A DNA stretch of 64,000 nt. It comes from Rhynchopus euleeides. Its lineage: Eukaryota > Euglenozoa > Diplonemea > Diplonemida > Diplonemidae. Location of the stretch: NCBI GenBank assembly GCA_963210315.1, contig OY723322.1, positions 434,001 to 498,000 of the forward strand, read 5' to 3'. Made by a program: the position numbers and the translations under genes. This document shows, in pieces, positions 41,332 through 53,710 of this stretch. The notes beneath the pieces are model-generated. The model had not been told where the DNA came from. It searched no databases and worked only from the letters and a program-made list of their open reading frames with translations. Position 1 is the stretch's first letter. Each line of letters begins with the position of its first letter.

Positions 41332-43122
41332 TCATATGATGTCTCGCAACGCATCGCGCGATTCGCGCGGCGCGCTCCGTGGAGACGCTGTCGTTATAAG
41401 GGGAAGCGTGCTGCCTGTCGACGGGACCGGATCCTTCTCCTTCTCGAGGAGCGGCTCTGACGCCGCTACACCAAACTCGCCCCCCGCTGCGCTGCTGCCT
41501 TTGTTGGAAAACACGATGCGGGAGGACTGCGGGGTTGTCGACCGCCCCACATGCAAATAATCCATCCCCGGAGTGCTCACAGTTGCATCGAGCGAAGCGG
41601 CCGGCATGGCAATCCCTGCCCCAGGGTTGTCCGAGGCACTGTCAGCATCCAACATATACTGCACCTCCTCACCCTCTCCATACGGCTTGTCATCCATCCA
41701 CGTCTTGGGCCCCCTCTGTGAGGGCAACCTCCCCATCTCCCTGTCGCGCAGCCTCGCAACGTGATCGATGATCACCAGCTCCGGATCCATGAGGGATTCA
41801 TCATCCCCCCTCGAGACGCTACTCTGCCTGTTGGGTCCATTCGGACCCCTGCAGCACAGGCAGTAGATAATCACGATCAGCACCAGCAGGCCCAGCGCAG
41901 CTGCGAGGATGATCACCAGGACATTTGAATCCCCGTCGTCACCCTCCTCCACCGGAGGCGCCGCAATCGTCGGCTCCGGCGTCTCCGGCGTGAGGTTCAA
42001 CGTGAGAGTGAGGGTCGGCGTGACAGAACCCCCACCCCCTGTCCCTCCGGGCGCCGCAGTGTCTGGCGCTGGTGTCGCGGGTGCCTCTGTGGATGCCACA
42101 GCGGTGGCCGTCTCGGTCACCTCTGCCACCAGGGTGGCGGTGGCCATGGCAGTGGCAGTGGCAGTGGCAGTCGGCGGAGCAGGCGTGGCTGGCACCGGGG
42201 GTGCAGGTGTCTCCGGAGGGGAGTCTGTGGGGGGCGGCGGGAGCGGCGTCTCCGGGATGGGGGCCGTGGTGTCCGGAGCGGGGGTCGTGTTCTCGGCGAT
42301 GCAGAGCTGCCCGCTGATGGCAGCGGTGGAGGTGGGGTCGGAGGAGTCGCACCCCACAAAGGTCGCCTGTTCGTTCAGCTTATACCCCGCGACGCACACG
42401 TCGGACATGATGAGGTCGCCGAGGGGGGAGTCAGCCCGGGCTGCTTCGAACACAGCTGCGATGGTGTTCGCCCCGTTGACAAACAGATGCTCTGTCCAGA
42501 CCCGGACAGCAAACTGCGGGCTGACATGCAGGCAGGGTGCAGTCTGCCCATCGCACACCGCTTCATAGAGGGGAAGGTATGTGCACTGCTGCCCTGTTGC
42601 GAAGCAGATTACATCGTCATTTGGCTCCCACTGCCCCCGCGTGCTGCAGGTGGCTGTCTCGCAGCGGTATCCCAGCTTGGCGAAGGTGCACACCTGCGAG
42701 TAGGGCGTGTACCCCGACTGGCACTCCGTCTCCACCGCAGACGCGCCTGATGGGATGGTCAGGTTGACCAGGGCACACCCAGAGATGGGTGGCGCAGGCG
42801 TGTCGGGCGCGTCTGTCGGAGGTGCTGGTGTCTCTGGTATCGCCGTTGGGGCGATTGTCGGGGGTGCCGGGGTGTCCGGGGCAGGTGTGGGGGCAGCGGT
42901 CGGCGGTGCCTGCGTGTCGGGGACGAGGGTGTCGGGTATGGCTGTGGGGGGCGCAGGCGTCGCGGGCGCGTCGGTGGGTGGTATGGGTGTGTCCGGGGCA
43001 GGCGTGGGGACAGCCGTCGGGGGCGAGGGAGTGTCGACCACAATCACAAACCCGGGGGTGTCGGTCATCTGCGCCGATGCGGCGGCGAGCGCCGCGCACA
43101 CACACCACAGGATACGGGACAT
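41332..43122 (-). CDS. Type I membrane protein with mucin-like Pro/Thr stalks
   Basis: A single exon of 596 residues. The start is the Met at 43122 (MSRILWCVCAALAAASA), a good signal peptide; seven codons upstream is another Met. Layout: signal 1-17; Pro/Thr/Ala stalk about 31-112 (repeats of APDTPAPPT type); a Cys-rich ectodomain about 116-275 with sushi-like spacing (GYTPYSQVC, GYRCETATCSTRGQW); a second stalk about 276-390 with an Ala/Thr/Val-rich run; a transmembrane helix 401-424 (VLVIILAAALGLLVLIVIIY) followed by CLCC, probably palmitoylated; then a cytosolic tail of about 170 residues rich in Asp, Ser and Pro. It is a surface receptor or adhesion protein by architecture. I recognise no named family. 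Confidence 0.86.
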   Translation of the reverse strand: MSRILWCVCAALAAASAQMTDTPGFVIVVDTPSPPTAVPTPAPDTPIPPTDAPATPAPPTAIPDTLVPDTQAPPTAAPTPAPDTPAPPTIAPTAIPETPAPPTDAPDTPAPPISGCALVNLTIPSGASAVETECQSGYTPYSQVCTFAKLGYRCETATCSTRGQWEPNDDVICFATGQQCTYLPLYEAVCDGQTAPCLHVSPQFAVRVWTEHLFVNGANTIAAVFEAARADSPLGDLIMSDVCVAGYKLNEQATFVGCDSSDPTSTAAISGQLCIAENTTPAPDTTAPIPETPLPPPPTDSPPETPAPPVPATPAPPTATATATAMATATLVAEVTETATAVASTEAPATPAPDTAAPGGTGGGGSVTPTLTLTLNLTPETPEPTIAAPPVEEGDDGDSNVLVIILAAALGLLVLIVIIYCLCCRGPNGPNRQSSVSRGDDESLMDPELVIIDHVARLRDREMGRLPSQRGPKTWMDDKPYGEGEEVQYMLDADSASDNPGAGIAMPAASLDATVSTPGMDYLHVGRSTTPQSSRIVFSNKGSSAAGGEFGVAASEPLLEKEKDPVPSTGSTLPLITTASPRSAPRESRDALRDII

Positions 43123-46086
43123 CTGACGGGAAAACAGCGCCACCGCAAGTGTGCAGGGGGAGGCAGAGGGGGGGTCGTTTGTTTACAGTTTTATGGCGCT
43201 TCTATCTCGCAAGCATGGTAGGGCCTTCAGCGAGGCGTGTGTGTGTGTGATGTCCGATCCTGTGGCGAGGGTCGGATGCAGGGGTGGGTGGGTGGTGGGG
43301 CTGGGTGGTGGGCAGCTGTGTTGAAAGTTTGGCTTGTGGGTGAAAGAGAGAGGGTGGGTGGGTGGGGGGGTGCCTGCGTTCTCCTCGGCGCTGCGCTGCA
43401 TGTGCCCAGAATGGTCCGACAGTGCAGATGAGTCCTTGTTATCATCGGCGATGTACGAACCTGGCGTGAGGGTGGCCGGGCAGTGAGATGTAAACAGAGT
43501 TTCAGTTTCGCACATCTCCAGTGGTGGGGATGCAGCCGACAACAAATACAGTGGAGTAACAGCAGTGACTATGGGCTTGAGAGAATGCTTCGGGGTGGCC
43601 CACATAAGCTAGGCCGCTGGTGTTTGCTGGGTGGGTGTGGTTGGATGGTACTGTATGCAAGAAACCCCACAGAGATAATTAACGTTTGATTTCGTTCGTC
43701 CCCAACCCTCCGAACTTTTTCGCCACCGCCATCCCCTGCCTCCTTTCTGCGAACTTCTCGTGCTCGCACCGAGGCTTGCATGAGATGAACAAAGAAGAAG
43801 CGGAGAATGTCTGACAATCCTTCTCTCGACGTAACGGCGTGCCTGCCGTTCCCAAGGAAAGTGCACTCGCTGAAGGGATAGGAAGAAACCACCACAGCAC
43901 AGTGCAGTGGGCATTGCTATCAAGATAGGTTGTTCGTGACAATGTGCGCAGTTCAGGTGTTTCGACGACAAGGCCGGCACGCCCTTTGTCGGAAACTTTG
44001 TTTGCCAGAGTCAGCGGCACTCGCAGAATAAATACAACATAATATGAGCTGCAGCGAACCCGCGTTCAATTGAGGAATCGGGGGGTGATTTTCAAATTCG
44101 GTTCAAGCCCGCCTGCACGTGAAGCAGACACCGGGTCTTTTTGGAGAGGGGAAAGGGGGAGCTTTTTTTGTGCGCCACACAAATCGCAAAACCGTACTCA
44201 TTATGATTGATGGTAGAAACACACCTCTCCAGCGACTGATAAAAAAACAGCTCCGAACCACTGTTCATCGAGCGAACACTGGTGTCAAGGCCGTGTTACG
44301 GCCCTGGGAAGTGGCATGGTGTGGTGGTGCTTATACCAACAAAACTTTGCTGACAAACAAAACAGTCGTACAGTTGACTTCGTGACTTCGTGCCTTCGCT
44401 ACGCTTGTCGAGTAACGAAAACATTGTCTGATGCGAATCTGAAGGAAATGGAAAAGAGCCGAACGGCACGAGTCGATCGCGAGAACACCTCACCGGGTAC
44501 CTCTCGATCGACGGGCCCCTCGGCTCGCCGACCAAAAGAACAGAATGACGCCTTCTGCTGCGTGAGTGAGGCCCTGCAAGGGCTTTGCACTGCCCCAGCT
44601 TCTTTTGTTGTGAACACAAACCACGAAAAATAAACACGAAATAACAGGAAGAAGATTCGATTCGATACTACATGATGCAAACAAGAGCGTGATGACACAC
44701 AAATGGAAGACAGTAACAAGGGGAGGTGCCGCGAGGCTGTATCGGCAGGACGGCAGGAGACGGGGATATCCGCAACACCATCAGCCTGCGAGCAGCAGCT
44801 ACTGCGTCTCCACTGTAAATGACACCTTCTGCCCCCGGGTTGCGAGTTGTGACACAAATGCGAGTGGGTGATTTTAAATCACACATGGGGGGTGTGATGT
44901 TCGATTCTGAAATACCGAAACATTGGCCCTGCTGTGTCAAACTGAGACAGTTTGACACCGATTTATGCAAAGGGCACTCTCGGGTTTGCACTCTCACTTT
45001 CTCTGCATTTCTCAACGAAGGTTCCCACTACTCCTGCAAGCCGCGCATGCACCCACAGAATCTTGGTGTGGCAAAAGGTGCTTCGAGGATACCTGAATCC
45101 ATCCGGTGGCGGGATGAGAGCTAACCCAACAACCACACCCGGCCACGGCTAACTCATGCAGGCGGGACACATGCTGTGCTGCAGGATTTTGACGCAAACT
45201 GGGTACACAAACATTGGGGTGCAAAAAAATAGGGGGATGTTCGTTCACTCGATTGGCTGGCGGAATCCCCCTTTGTGCGTAATATTATGGGAAGGGGCGT
45301 CCGGGGAGGGAGGGGAGGGGTGCATCAACAAAAGCGAATTGGCAAAGAAACTGCGAGGGGGGCCTTTTGGTATGTGCAGCGTCCGTTCGGACGGCAGGTG
45401 ACGGCGGAGCTCGCACAGTTCTGCACTGATCAGCTACGGGCAAGCTGGAATTCTGGCCCACGGTGCTGACGTACAACACGTCCAATGTAGTGACGTACAC
45501 GGTAGCCCCAACTGCCCTGGAGAGAGCAGGTATGTGAGCAGGAGTCTGGGGCTCCTACAGTGAGACTCCCAAGAGGGCTCCAACTCTGGGGCCCACCGTG
45601 ACAGAAAGGTGACAAGGATAAGAACGGCAAGCCTACGGCAGAGCGGGGGGTGCAAAGAGGCTGGGAGAAACGTATCACATAGCCAATCCACCCACTCCGC
45701 TCGACAATGTAAACAGGCCGTGATTGGGAGAGCACCCCGAGTGAGTTGGTTTCGAGTCAGGGCAGGCCAAGGCCAGGGGCACACCCTTCTCGTGTTTGCT
45801 GACTCCTCGGTGTGGAGAAGGGGACATGCTGGTTCGAAATAGCCAAAACGGTGTTGCAAAAAAAAACATGGCACCACAGGATGACTCACCAACTCTATTG
45901 CATTGGAAACACACCGCTCTTCCACTCTTTGGGCACAGCACTCCCATGGCCCGCACAAGCGGTGTGAGTGGGGAGGGGAGGGGGCCTCGATAAAATCGAT
46001 GCTACCTCAGCCACACATCCCGCAAAGCTCCTTTGGCTTGGGTGTGACAACCAGCGGAGGAGCGCATCAAATGATCGGGGCGCAGA
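43123..46086. other. Gene-free stretch of about 3 kb
   Basis: It has C/A-rich and GT-rich tracts at 43230-43380 and otherwise mixed sequence of lower GC (43680-45000). No ORF looks like a protein. I find no tRNA or snRNA signature. Confidence 0.45.
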
Positions 46087-48564
46087 TCACATCATATCCA
46101 CGAGGGACTGCTGCCACACCACAGGATGGCTCGACACATTACCGGCAACCACAGAGGCTGTGAGGCTTGGGGGCTGCACCGTGATGCTGACTGTTGCAGA
46201 CCCACTGCAGAACACATCGTGCGCAGCACGCACCGTGCTGTTCAACGAAACATAAGAGAACTGCTGGAGGGACGCAGAGTGGCTGTAGTGAAGGTTGCAG
46301 ATCAACGCATCCTGGACGTGCCTCCGCACCTCCATGGATACAATCGATGTCTCGGAATGCACCGACCCCTCCCCATGCGCTGCATCGTGTGTGTTGAGCA
46401 GGTTCAGCGCCTCCTCTGGGGAGAGAGAGCCTCTGAACACCTGCAGGCGGTGCCCGAAGTTGATGCACAGCGTCAGGGCACCAGTGGTGCTGCGCCCGCA
46501 CACGCGACGCATGAAGAGACGTGGCTCGTGTGATTTATAGGCCCGCATGATCTGAATCCCCGTCTCGCCGCCTGCGTTGGGTTGGTTTGGATGAAGCCCC
46601 GCTTGTCCCAGCATGTGCAGGTTGGCAGGGTGCATACCGGTGAGCCCTGGGTACACAGACCCATCCTCGATGGCCAGCATGTGGTGCAGTGTGAGCACAG
46701 GGTGCCGCCCCACGACGTCGTCGATCCATAGACCTGTCTGCTCGTAGATCTGCAGGGTGTGGGGTGGGGTGGGCTGCGTGGTTGTCACGAGCATACCGAA
46801 GGGCAGTTGGGGCAGGTGTCGCGGACGATGCGCAGCATCTCCTTTGTCCCGACGATGTCGAACTGGTGCATGCCGTGCATCGCGGTGCGCGTGAGAGTTG
46901 TCGACGCGTCATCGGCTGCGACCTTGAGGCATCTACAGAAGGCGACATCCCCACCCACAGCGGAGCACCGCCCGTCCTGGAGGATGGCGCGCGTCGCGTT
47001 TGCCTGGCCGCCCAGCCACTTGCGCCCCCACAGCTTGCCGGCCTTGTTGGAGACAAGCACGCCGCCGCCTCCGAAGGCCATGTTGCCGTGGAAGAAGCCT
47101 TTGACCTTCCACTCGGGGCCCTGTCCTACGTACCATGTAGTGCCGAAGGGGTCCGGCAGGTACGTCAATGCCCATTGGATGTTCTCAGAGAAGACGAGGG
47201 TGTCGTCATCAATCATGAAGTACCACGCAGTGTCGGGGTATCTGTGGGCGGAGGGCAAGTAACCATCATTGTCAGAATACAATGGCAACAATCAAATCAC
47301 AGTGGAAGCGTCAGCCACACCGCCTGTTGGAAGGGTCAAATACTGGCAGGCAGGTTGCTTGAGCTGAACTCACAGAAAATATATCGGTAAAAAAGGCCAT
47401 ACCTTTCGAAGGTCCAGTGCATCACTGATGCAACACGCACCGTGATCATCTCAGTATCAGCAGGCCCAGGCCCAACAGGGCCGACGAGCTGTGTGGGAGT
47501 GAAAATGGGCAATGCGACACACAGAGCCAACACTGGAAACCCGCCCATGCAGCCAAAAAACATGGCACAAGGAAAACCACCGCACCGCATACCCACTCGG
47601 TGTCTGGAAGCGTGGTGTCGATGTCGCTGCTGAAGGCATCGATGCTGATAACAGCCCTCCTCCAAGGCTTGTGACATCTCCGCTGCAACGCACCCAGGAG
47701 CCACGCATCCAGCAGGGAGCGCCGCTTCCCTATGGTGCGCACGCTAGAGATGACCACCGCAACCACCTCCCCCGAAGACGGATCACGGGACGGACCCGAC
47801 ATCGCTGGACTCGGCATCCGCACCTGCTCCGACTGCACGTTGCAGCACCCTTTGTGGGAGCGGCTACACGGCGGCCCACCTGCATCGAGCACCACAGGCA
47901 CCCGCGCGCCTAACGGCACCGGGTGGTGCAGCAGATGCACCTGCCCCTGCGCAGCACCCCCCCCTGCACCCACAGGGTGGGCCAGCCAGGCGCTGTCCGG
48001 GCCGAGCCCCTTCCGGGCGTAACCTGCCACAAGACGCACGCCACGCCTCGAGGCCACGGCGTGAAGCAGGGGTGGCACCGCCGTCTCCACGACGCTGTAC
48101 CCCTCGTGGCGTGGGTGGGGGCGGACGCGGAATGACGCGGATTCCCGAAAGGCCTGTGCCTCCAACTGGGGCACCACCGACACGCCATCCCCGTGGCGCA
48201 GCAGGAACCGCGTGGGGCGGGAGGCGTCGCGGCTGCACACCGCAAACGACACCGTACCCGACCCCCACAGGCCCGGCGAGACGACACGGATGAGAAGTGG
48301 GGTGGCGTGTTCACCCGCAGGGAGGATGGGTGCCGTGCCTCCAGGGCTGCTGGGTACAATCCATGTGGTGCTCTGGGCAGACCGCGCGTGCATGCGAAAG
48401 CACTGTGCGCGTGGCGTGGTTTCCAGGGGGGCACGCAGTAGGCTCTCGTCAGAAGTGCGGTCAACAGTAGAGCACCACCGGTGTATCATATGCATGCCGC
48501 TGACCCATCCCGCCAGGGTGTACAGAACAGCGCAGGCGAGTACTACTGCGCCTGTGCAGCATCG
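46087..48564 (-). CDS. Fringe-like glycosyltransferase with AbfB-like lectin domain (5' end unresolved)
   Basis: Exons are 47593-48564 (start uncertain), 47403-47449, 46797-47241 and 46087-46749. Donors are GTATGC, GTATGG and GTATGC, and introns are 143, 161 and only 47 bp. A hydrophobic segment (GAVVLACAVLYTLAGW) just inside 48564 suggests a type II Golgi anchor, so a first exon probably lies upstream. Without it the first Met is 48495. At about 47967-48213 (FLLRHGDGVSVVPQ, ASFRVRPHPRHEGYSVVE) is a beta-trefoil resembling the AbfB carbohydrate-binding domain. The catalytic part starts near EVVAVVISSVRTIG, has the DxD-type metal site YFMIDDDTLVF, and GTTWYVGQGPEWK and MAFGGGGVLVSN, which are Fringe/GT31 hallmarks, then IYEQTGLWIDDVVG. 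It should add a hexose to protein glycans in the Golgi. Donor and acceptor are unknown. Confidence 0.85.
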
Positions 48565-51500
48565 CTGTGGGTTTGCACGTTTGTGAGTAATTTTGAAATG
48601 GGAGAAAACTCGCTCACCTCCCTCCCCACCGACACAAACCTGCAGAGGTTCGTGCAGGGATGCCGAGCGAAGGGGGAAGAGGGGGGAGGGGTGTGTGTGT
48701 GTGCCTGTGGTGGATCCGGGTGTGGATGTGTCGGGTGTTGGAGCAGGGTATTGCAGGAAAGAGGGGCAGGGTTGTCTAGCGGCGGGGTGGGGTTGTGGGA
48801 AGGGGCGGCGCGACGGTTTCTGCCCTGGAGCGTGGACATCTCGGTAGTTCTCAGGCAGGATATCGGTGTCCTGCATCCTCATGTGGACGGACAGATTGGC
48901 TGTCTTCTTTCGTCGATCGAGTGCAAGGACCGTGGCACACGTCGTGGTACCACCCCACCCCCGCACCCTCGTACACTTTGCCCGCTTGGCCGACGGTTCG
49001 TTGGCAATTTTGAGCATTGTTGCTTCTGCTGGCTGCTGTGTTCTCCCAGCACCCCCGTTCTTTGGCAGCGCCTGCAATGGCACATACAAAAGACAGCAAC
49101 GAGATAAGACCAAATTCTGGGTATTTTCATTCGTGCGATGTAAGTTCAATCTCCAGTTTCTCGCGGCCTTTGTTGACACAACGACATAATGCAATGTACG
49201 TTGAATCGTGAGAGTTCTTGTGCAGCACAGTTAAGGGCACCAGGAACCGCTAACTAGCTTTGTGTATACGGGAGATTGAACGACGGCGGTGTATCGACGC
49301 GAACCCAAAATAAATCCGGTTTCTATTGGTTTTTCAAGCGCGGCAGAGGGCAGAATCCCTCTTGGGATCAGCCCCGCCAATCATTGCGTTCCTTTGCATT
49401 CGAGACAACATGCCCTGGGCCAGCAACCCTACACCACGCGTCATTTGTGCTTCTCCAGGCCTGCCGACGTTGGAACGAACCGCCACACCCCCCGCCCCCA
49501 CCCCACCCCCCTCCACAAGAACACAATCCTCATCCCACATGTGCATCTGCGTTTGATTTATTCTAGGGTATCGGGGGGGATGGCGTGGCCTTTTGTGCAA
49601 AGAGCCAACAGGAGCAAAGAAGCACAGGAGGCACCCTCCTGTGCCCACTCTGCACGAAACCCCCCACCCCCACCACAGGCGGACAGGCCTAGAATTCAAG
49701 TATAACAACGAACCGGTAACCGTGAGCCGTCTCGCCCTCGCGCAACAGAAGAAGCCACCAGACGCTCGCAACCAAGGGGTACGAACCTCCACGGTAGGCG
49801 TATGGAAGCTCAACCGGCACAGATGCGGGAGAGGACAAGCAGGAAACCCACGCACAGGGCAACAGCGGAGGGTGGGTAAGGGATGGACATGGGCAGGGGA
49901 TGGGTGTTGGGTGGGCATCTGCAAATCCCTTCTCTCCCTGTCTCTCTCTGGCATCAAAGGGGGGGGGGGGTGTGGCAGGCGATTGCTGCGCTGAACTTTT
50001 AAAGAAGCAGCAAGAAAAGGCACAGCGTCGAATCCGTTTTACGAAAAAAACAAGAAATTGTGCTGTTGGGGGGGGGGGGTACGGTGAAACACAACCGTAC
50101 CTCTTTTTTTTGATTCTGTTTTTCAAAACTGCGCACCAGATCTTCCCTCCCCCCGGGGCTCGAACAGCCCCCGACAACGAACTCAACTTAAGTTTCTTTC
50201 TCTTCGCGAGAAGCTTCTGCATCACACAGGTTCTGATGGGGTATTTTTTAGGAATGGTAAAAAGACCCACCTGATTTTGCCCTGAGTTTGGCGGAGTTGG
50301 GCGGAGTTTGGCGGTGTTGGGCGGAGTTTGGTGGAGTTGGGCGGTGTTGGGCGGAGTTGTACGGAGTTGGGCGGTGGGAGACCCTTTAAATTGGAATATC
50401 CCTATGGGGGGATAGCTTTCTGGTCCAAGGAAACCTGGTGCGGAAGGAGCTACCGACCCCTTGAGTCACCCACCAGCACACATTGTCAGCGAGGATGACG
50501 AGCATGGCGTTGTAAGCCTGCATAAACATCGCACCCCTTCAACCTGACTTCACATGTCCTTCAGCATGTCCTGAGTAGGCACTGCCTGCCGTCAGCTCCG
50601 GGCATCACCTCACCCCTCACCCCCAGTGCTGCTCAACCACGTGTCCATCAGGAGCCACGTCGCTGCGTGGTGCACTCCAGAGGGAGGCCTCTGCACCACC
50701 TCATGCCGGCACACCAAACGTGCTCCCTTCGAGGCGAGGGCACCGGGAGGGGAAGCCCGGGTCGGCACCCCCCCCCCAAGGCCTGAGGTCCTGCCTGATA
50801 ATTGACGGTCCCGGGTTCAAAACCCGCTCAGGTGCTGCGTGTCGTCGACACCGTGACTGCGGCAGTCGACATCCCAGACGGGTCGCCCCTCCTCTGTGCA
50901 AAGTACACCCGGGCGAGGCTCCCCTCGGGGGAACGCCGTCGGGAGATGTGCTGGAGCCACCGCGCTCGATTCTGGGTTGTCCGCCATGTGCTGTCATGGA
51001 GCCTGTGTATTCGGGCGTGAAAACCGTAGGTGGTGGTTCGATTCCCAGAACTTGGGTAGGATATCCTATGGGATAACCTCCACGGGATGTTGCTTCTCGC
51101 GTTGGATATCCTACACCAAGGTGGAACCCTGCAGAAGACACGAGAGTAACAGCGAGGGACATCCCACGGATATCCCGCTCTGTTACCTCTCTGTTCCCTC
51201 GGGTACCCCGAGAGAACGTCATCCCCCTTCGGCCTGGGCTTGTGCCACTGGCTGGGCTGCTTCTTGTACAGGTCGATAGAGTGAACGCGCTGGGTTATTG
51301 CGCCAGGTACTAGCTTCGGCAAACTGCAGCATAGTGGGTGGCTCTCCAGTTGTGCTGGGAAGATGGTGGAGGGTCACCAATATTGTGAGGCGGCTCATTT
51401 TTCAGCATTCCTGAGCGAAAATCCCTCAGTACAACACCTCCCCCCCCCGTCTGCAAAGGCAAAACGGGTAGTGTCCGCCACTTTGGAGCTAATTTTGACC

Positions 51501-53280
51501 CGAGTTTGGCGGAGTTGGGCGGCGTTCGGCGGAACCCGTTTTGGGCCAAATCAGGTGGAAAGAGATAAATGCTGCCAAATGCTGCGACAGCAAATATAAG
51601 AGAACTCACTCCTCCTAACACACTGTGCGGCAAAACGCGGTAACTACGGGTGTCGTTTGTTTGTTTTCAGCCAAAACAGTGAAATAACGGATAGGAAAGG
51701 GCTGGGGAATGGAGTATGTGCCTTTCTTGTGTGTGTGACGGGGCATGCTCGTCGAAAGCGGAGAAGTGATAATCGCCCGACACCCTCCAGCAGTTGTGAG
51801 TCCGGTAGGGCGGGATGATTTGTGCGGAAGTCAGCTGATGCTACTTAAAACTGTTGTTCTCCATACTTTGATTTGGAGCTGCACCCGGTGAGAGCGGCAG
51901 ATATTCCCCGTGGGCAACAGAGGGCTGGAGCCGCTGTTGCCTGCGATGACCAGTTGTTGTGCGCAAATCAGATCCCGGAGGAAGAACGCTCCCAAGAGGA
52001 GTGGTCCACCGCCTGCGTTCAGTTTGCTCTTTGTCGGTTTTTCTATCGGTCCATTTTTTTGGAGGGGGGTGTCTTTTGCAAAGGGTTGTGTTTGAAAAGT
52101 GCGATTTCTTTTTGGCACACTTCCCCCACCCCCCCCCACCCCCGAAACAAGATGGCCGACGATTCCAGTTACCCGTTATTCAAGTTACCGGGGCGGGAAG
52201 ACCACCTCCCTTCCGTACTGGACCGACCATTGTTACTCTTATTTGATGCCAACCCAACTCAAACACACGCTGTGCAAACGCCCCTGGCGACAAAGCTGCG
52301 GACGGGGGCGGGAAGCGGGAGGGAGTAATCCCCCGCGGCAGCCAAGAACCAGAGCACAAGGAGATAACGAAGCCGGAAGGTGGGCGAAGCAAGCTAGGGA
52401 AGGAAGGAGTGGGGGGGGGGGGGGGCACAAAAACTTAGAAACATGACAAAACTGACGAAGATATGGATGGATGGATGGTTGGGGCATAGGGGTGCCTACA
52501 AATAGGGGGTGAGGGGGCATCTTTTGATAGATTCATTTCGCTGACGAGGTGGGGGGGGGGGGGGCGGCAAGGCTGAGGGAGACTGGGGAATGGGGAATAC
52601 ACTCACTCCCCTCCCCCCCTCTCCCACACGCATTGCAACCACACCTCGCACTTCTAGATGCGATATCATCAACTGCGCACACATCCACACACACCCCCGT
52701 TTCCACCCCCACCCCACCCCCTAATGGGTAGCCCGACAGCGGCTCGTAGCAAAAGCGTGGCTCCCTGAGGAGGGAGGAAGGGCGCCAACGAGACTTTTTG
52801 TTTGCTCGAAGTGCAAACAAGCAGGCCGCAGGCGAGGCCAGCCCAAAAAAAATACAGCACAACACTGCAGCAGGTGGTGGGGCGGGGGACTGCAAGACAC
52901 AGATATGCCGGGTGCGGGTGACGCAGTTGTGTGTGTTTGTGGCAGGTTTGCCAGGCCCGATGAGAATGGCAGATTGAATGACACGGGTTGAAGGGGGGGG
53001 CGGGGCGGGGGTGGGATACAGGGTAGGGGGGAGATATCCTGTTGCTGAAGAGTACTTCCCCGAGGGAGGGGGTGTGGGTGAGGCAACGGGATGGAGGGGG
53101 TGGGGTGGGGTGTGCCCACAGGGGGCAGCTCTCCTCATCATCCTCTTCCTGATGGTGCTTGCCGGTGGGGTGCCGCAAGGTTCAACAAAGAAGAGTCCGG
53201 GGGGGTTTTTTGTTGTTTTGTGCGCACGCCTCCCGACAGCTCTGGAACCTGCGCCGAACCATCAAAAGAAATGATTCCCT
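48565..53280. other. Gene-free stretch of about 4.7 kb with minisatellite and pol III box-like motifs
   Basis: No ORF is convincing. It contains G runs at about 49961-49970 and 50070-50079, the 10-bp minisatellite at 50284-50378, two perfect B-box-like motifs at about 50814-50824 and 51037-51047, repeated GGATATCC words at about 51058-51175, and G runs at 52411-52423 and 52551-52563. A missing first exon of the glycosyltransferase may lie at its left end. Confidence 0.45.
50284..50378. repeat. 10-bp minisatellite, about 9.5 units
   Basis: The unit is GAGTTGGGCG with variants (GAGTTTGGCG, GTGTTGGGCG, GAGTTGTACG). A short related stretch recurs at about 51494-51530. Confidence 0.9.
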
Positions 53281-53329
53281 CACGGTGGGCTAATGAAAAA
53301 GTGATCACTATTTTGTGCACTATAAATTG

Positions 53330-53710
53330 CCACTATATAGTGACAACTTACTGAACACATAGTACTATATGGAAATGGGATAGTGACTAATGTTTCCGAC
53401 TCACTCGACACATACTGGACACAATCTAAATTATAGTGGACACATAGTGACAAATAGTGGACATGTCAACTATTATAGTCGACATGTAAGTAAAATAGTC
53501 GCATGTCCACTATAATAGTGACTATAATAGTGGACATGCGACTATTATAGTCACTATAATAGTCGACATGTCACTAAAATAGTGACTATTATAGTGGACA
53601 TGCGACTATAATAGTCACTATTATAGTCGACATGTCGACTATTCTAGTCGACATGCGACTATAATAGTCGCACGTGCCACTATGAGACCACTATAATAGT
53701 CGACATGTAT
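53330..53710. repeat. Left subterminal palindromic repeats
   Basis: Many copies of CTATAATAGTCGACATG-type words in both orientations. Similar words recur at 58098-58148, 58962-59100 and 60387-60530. Confidence 0.85.

Noticed and set aside
50763-50834. tRNA gene around the GGGTTCAAAACCC T-arm
   Set aside because: No matching acceptor stem, D-arm or anticodon arm can be formed, and the expected D-arm region is a C homopolymer.
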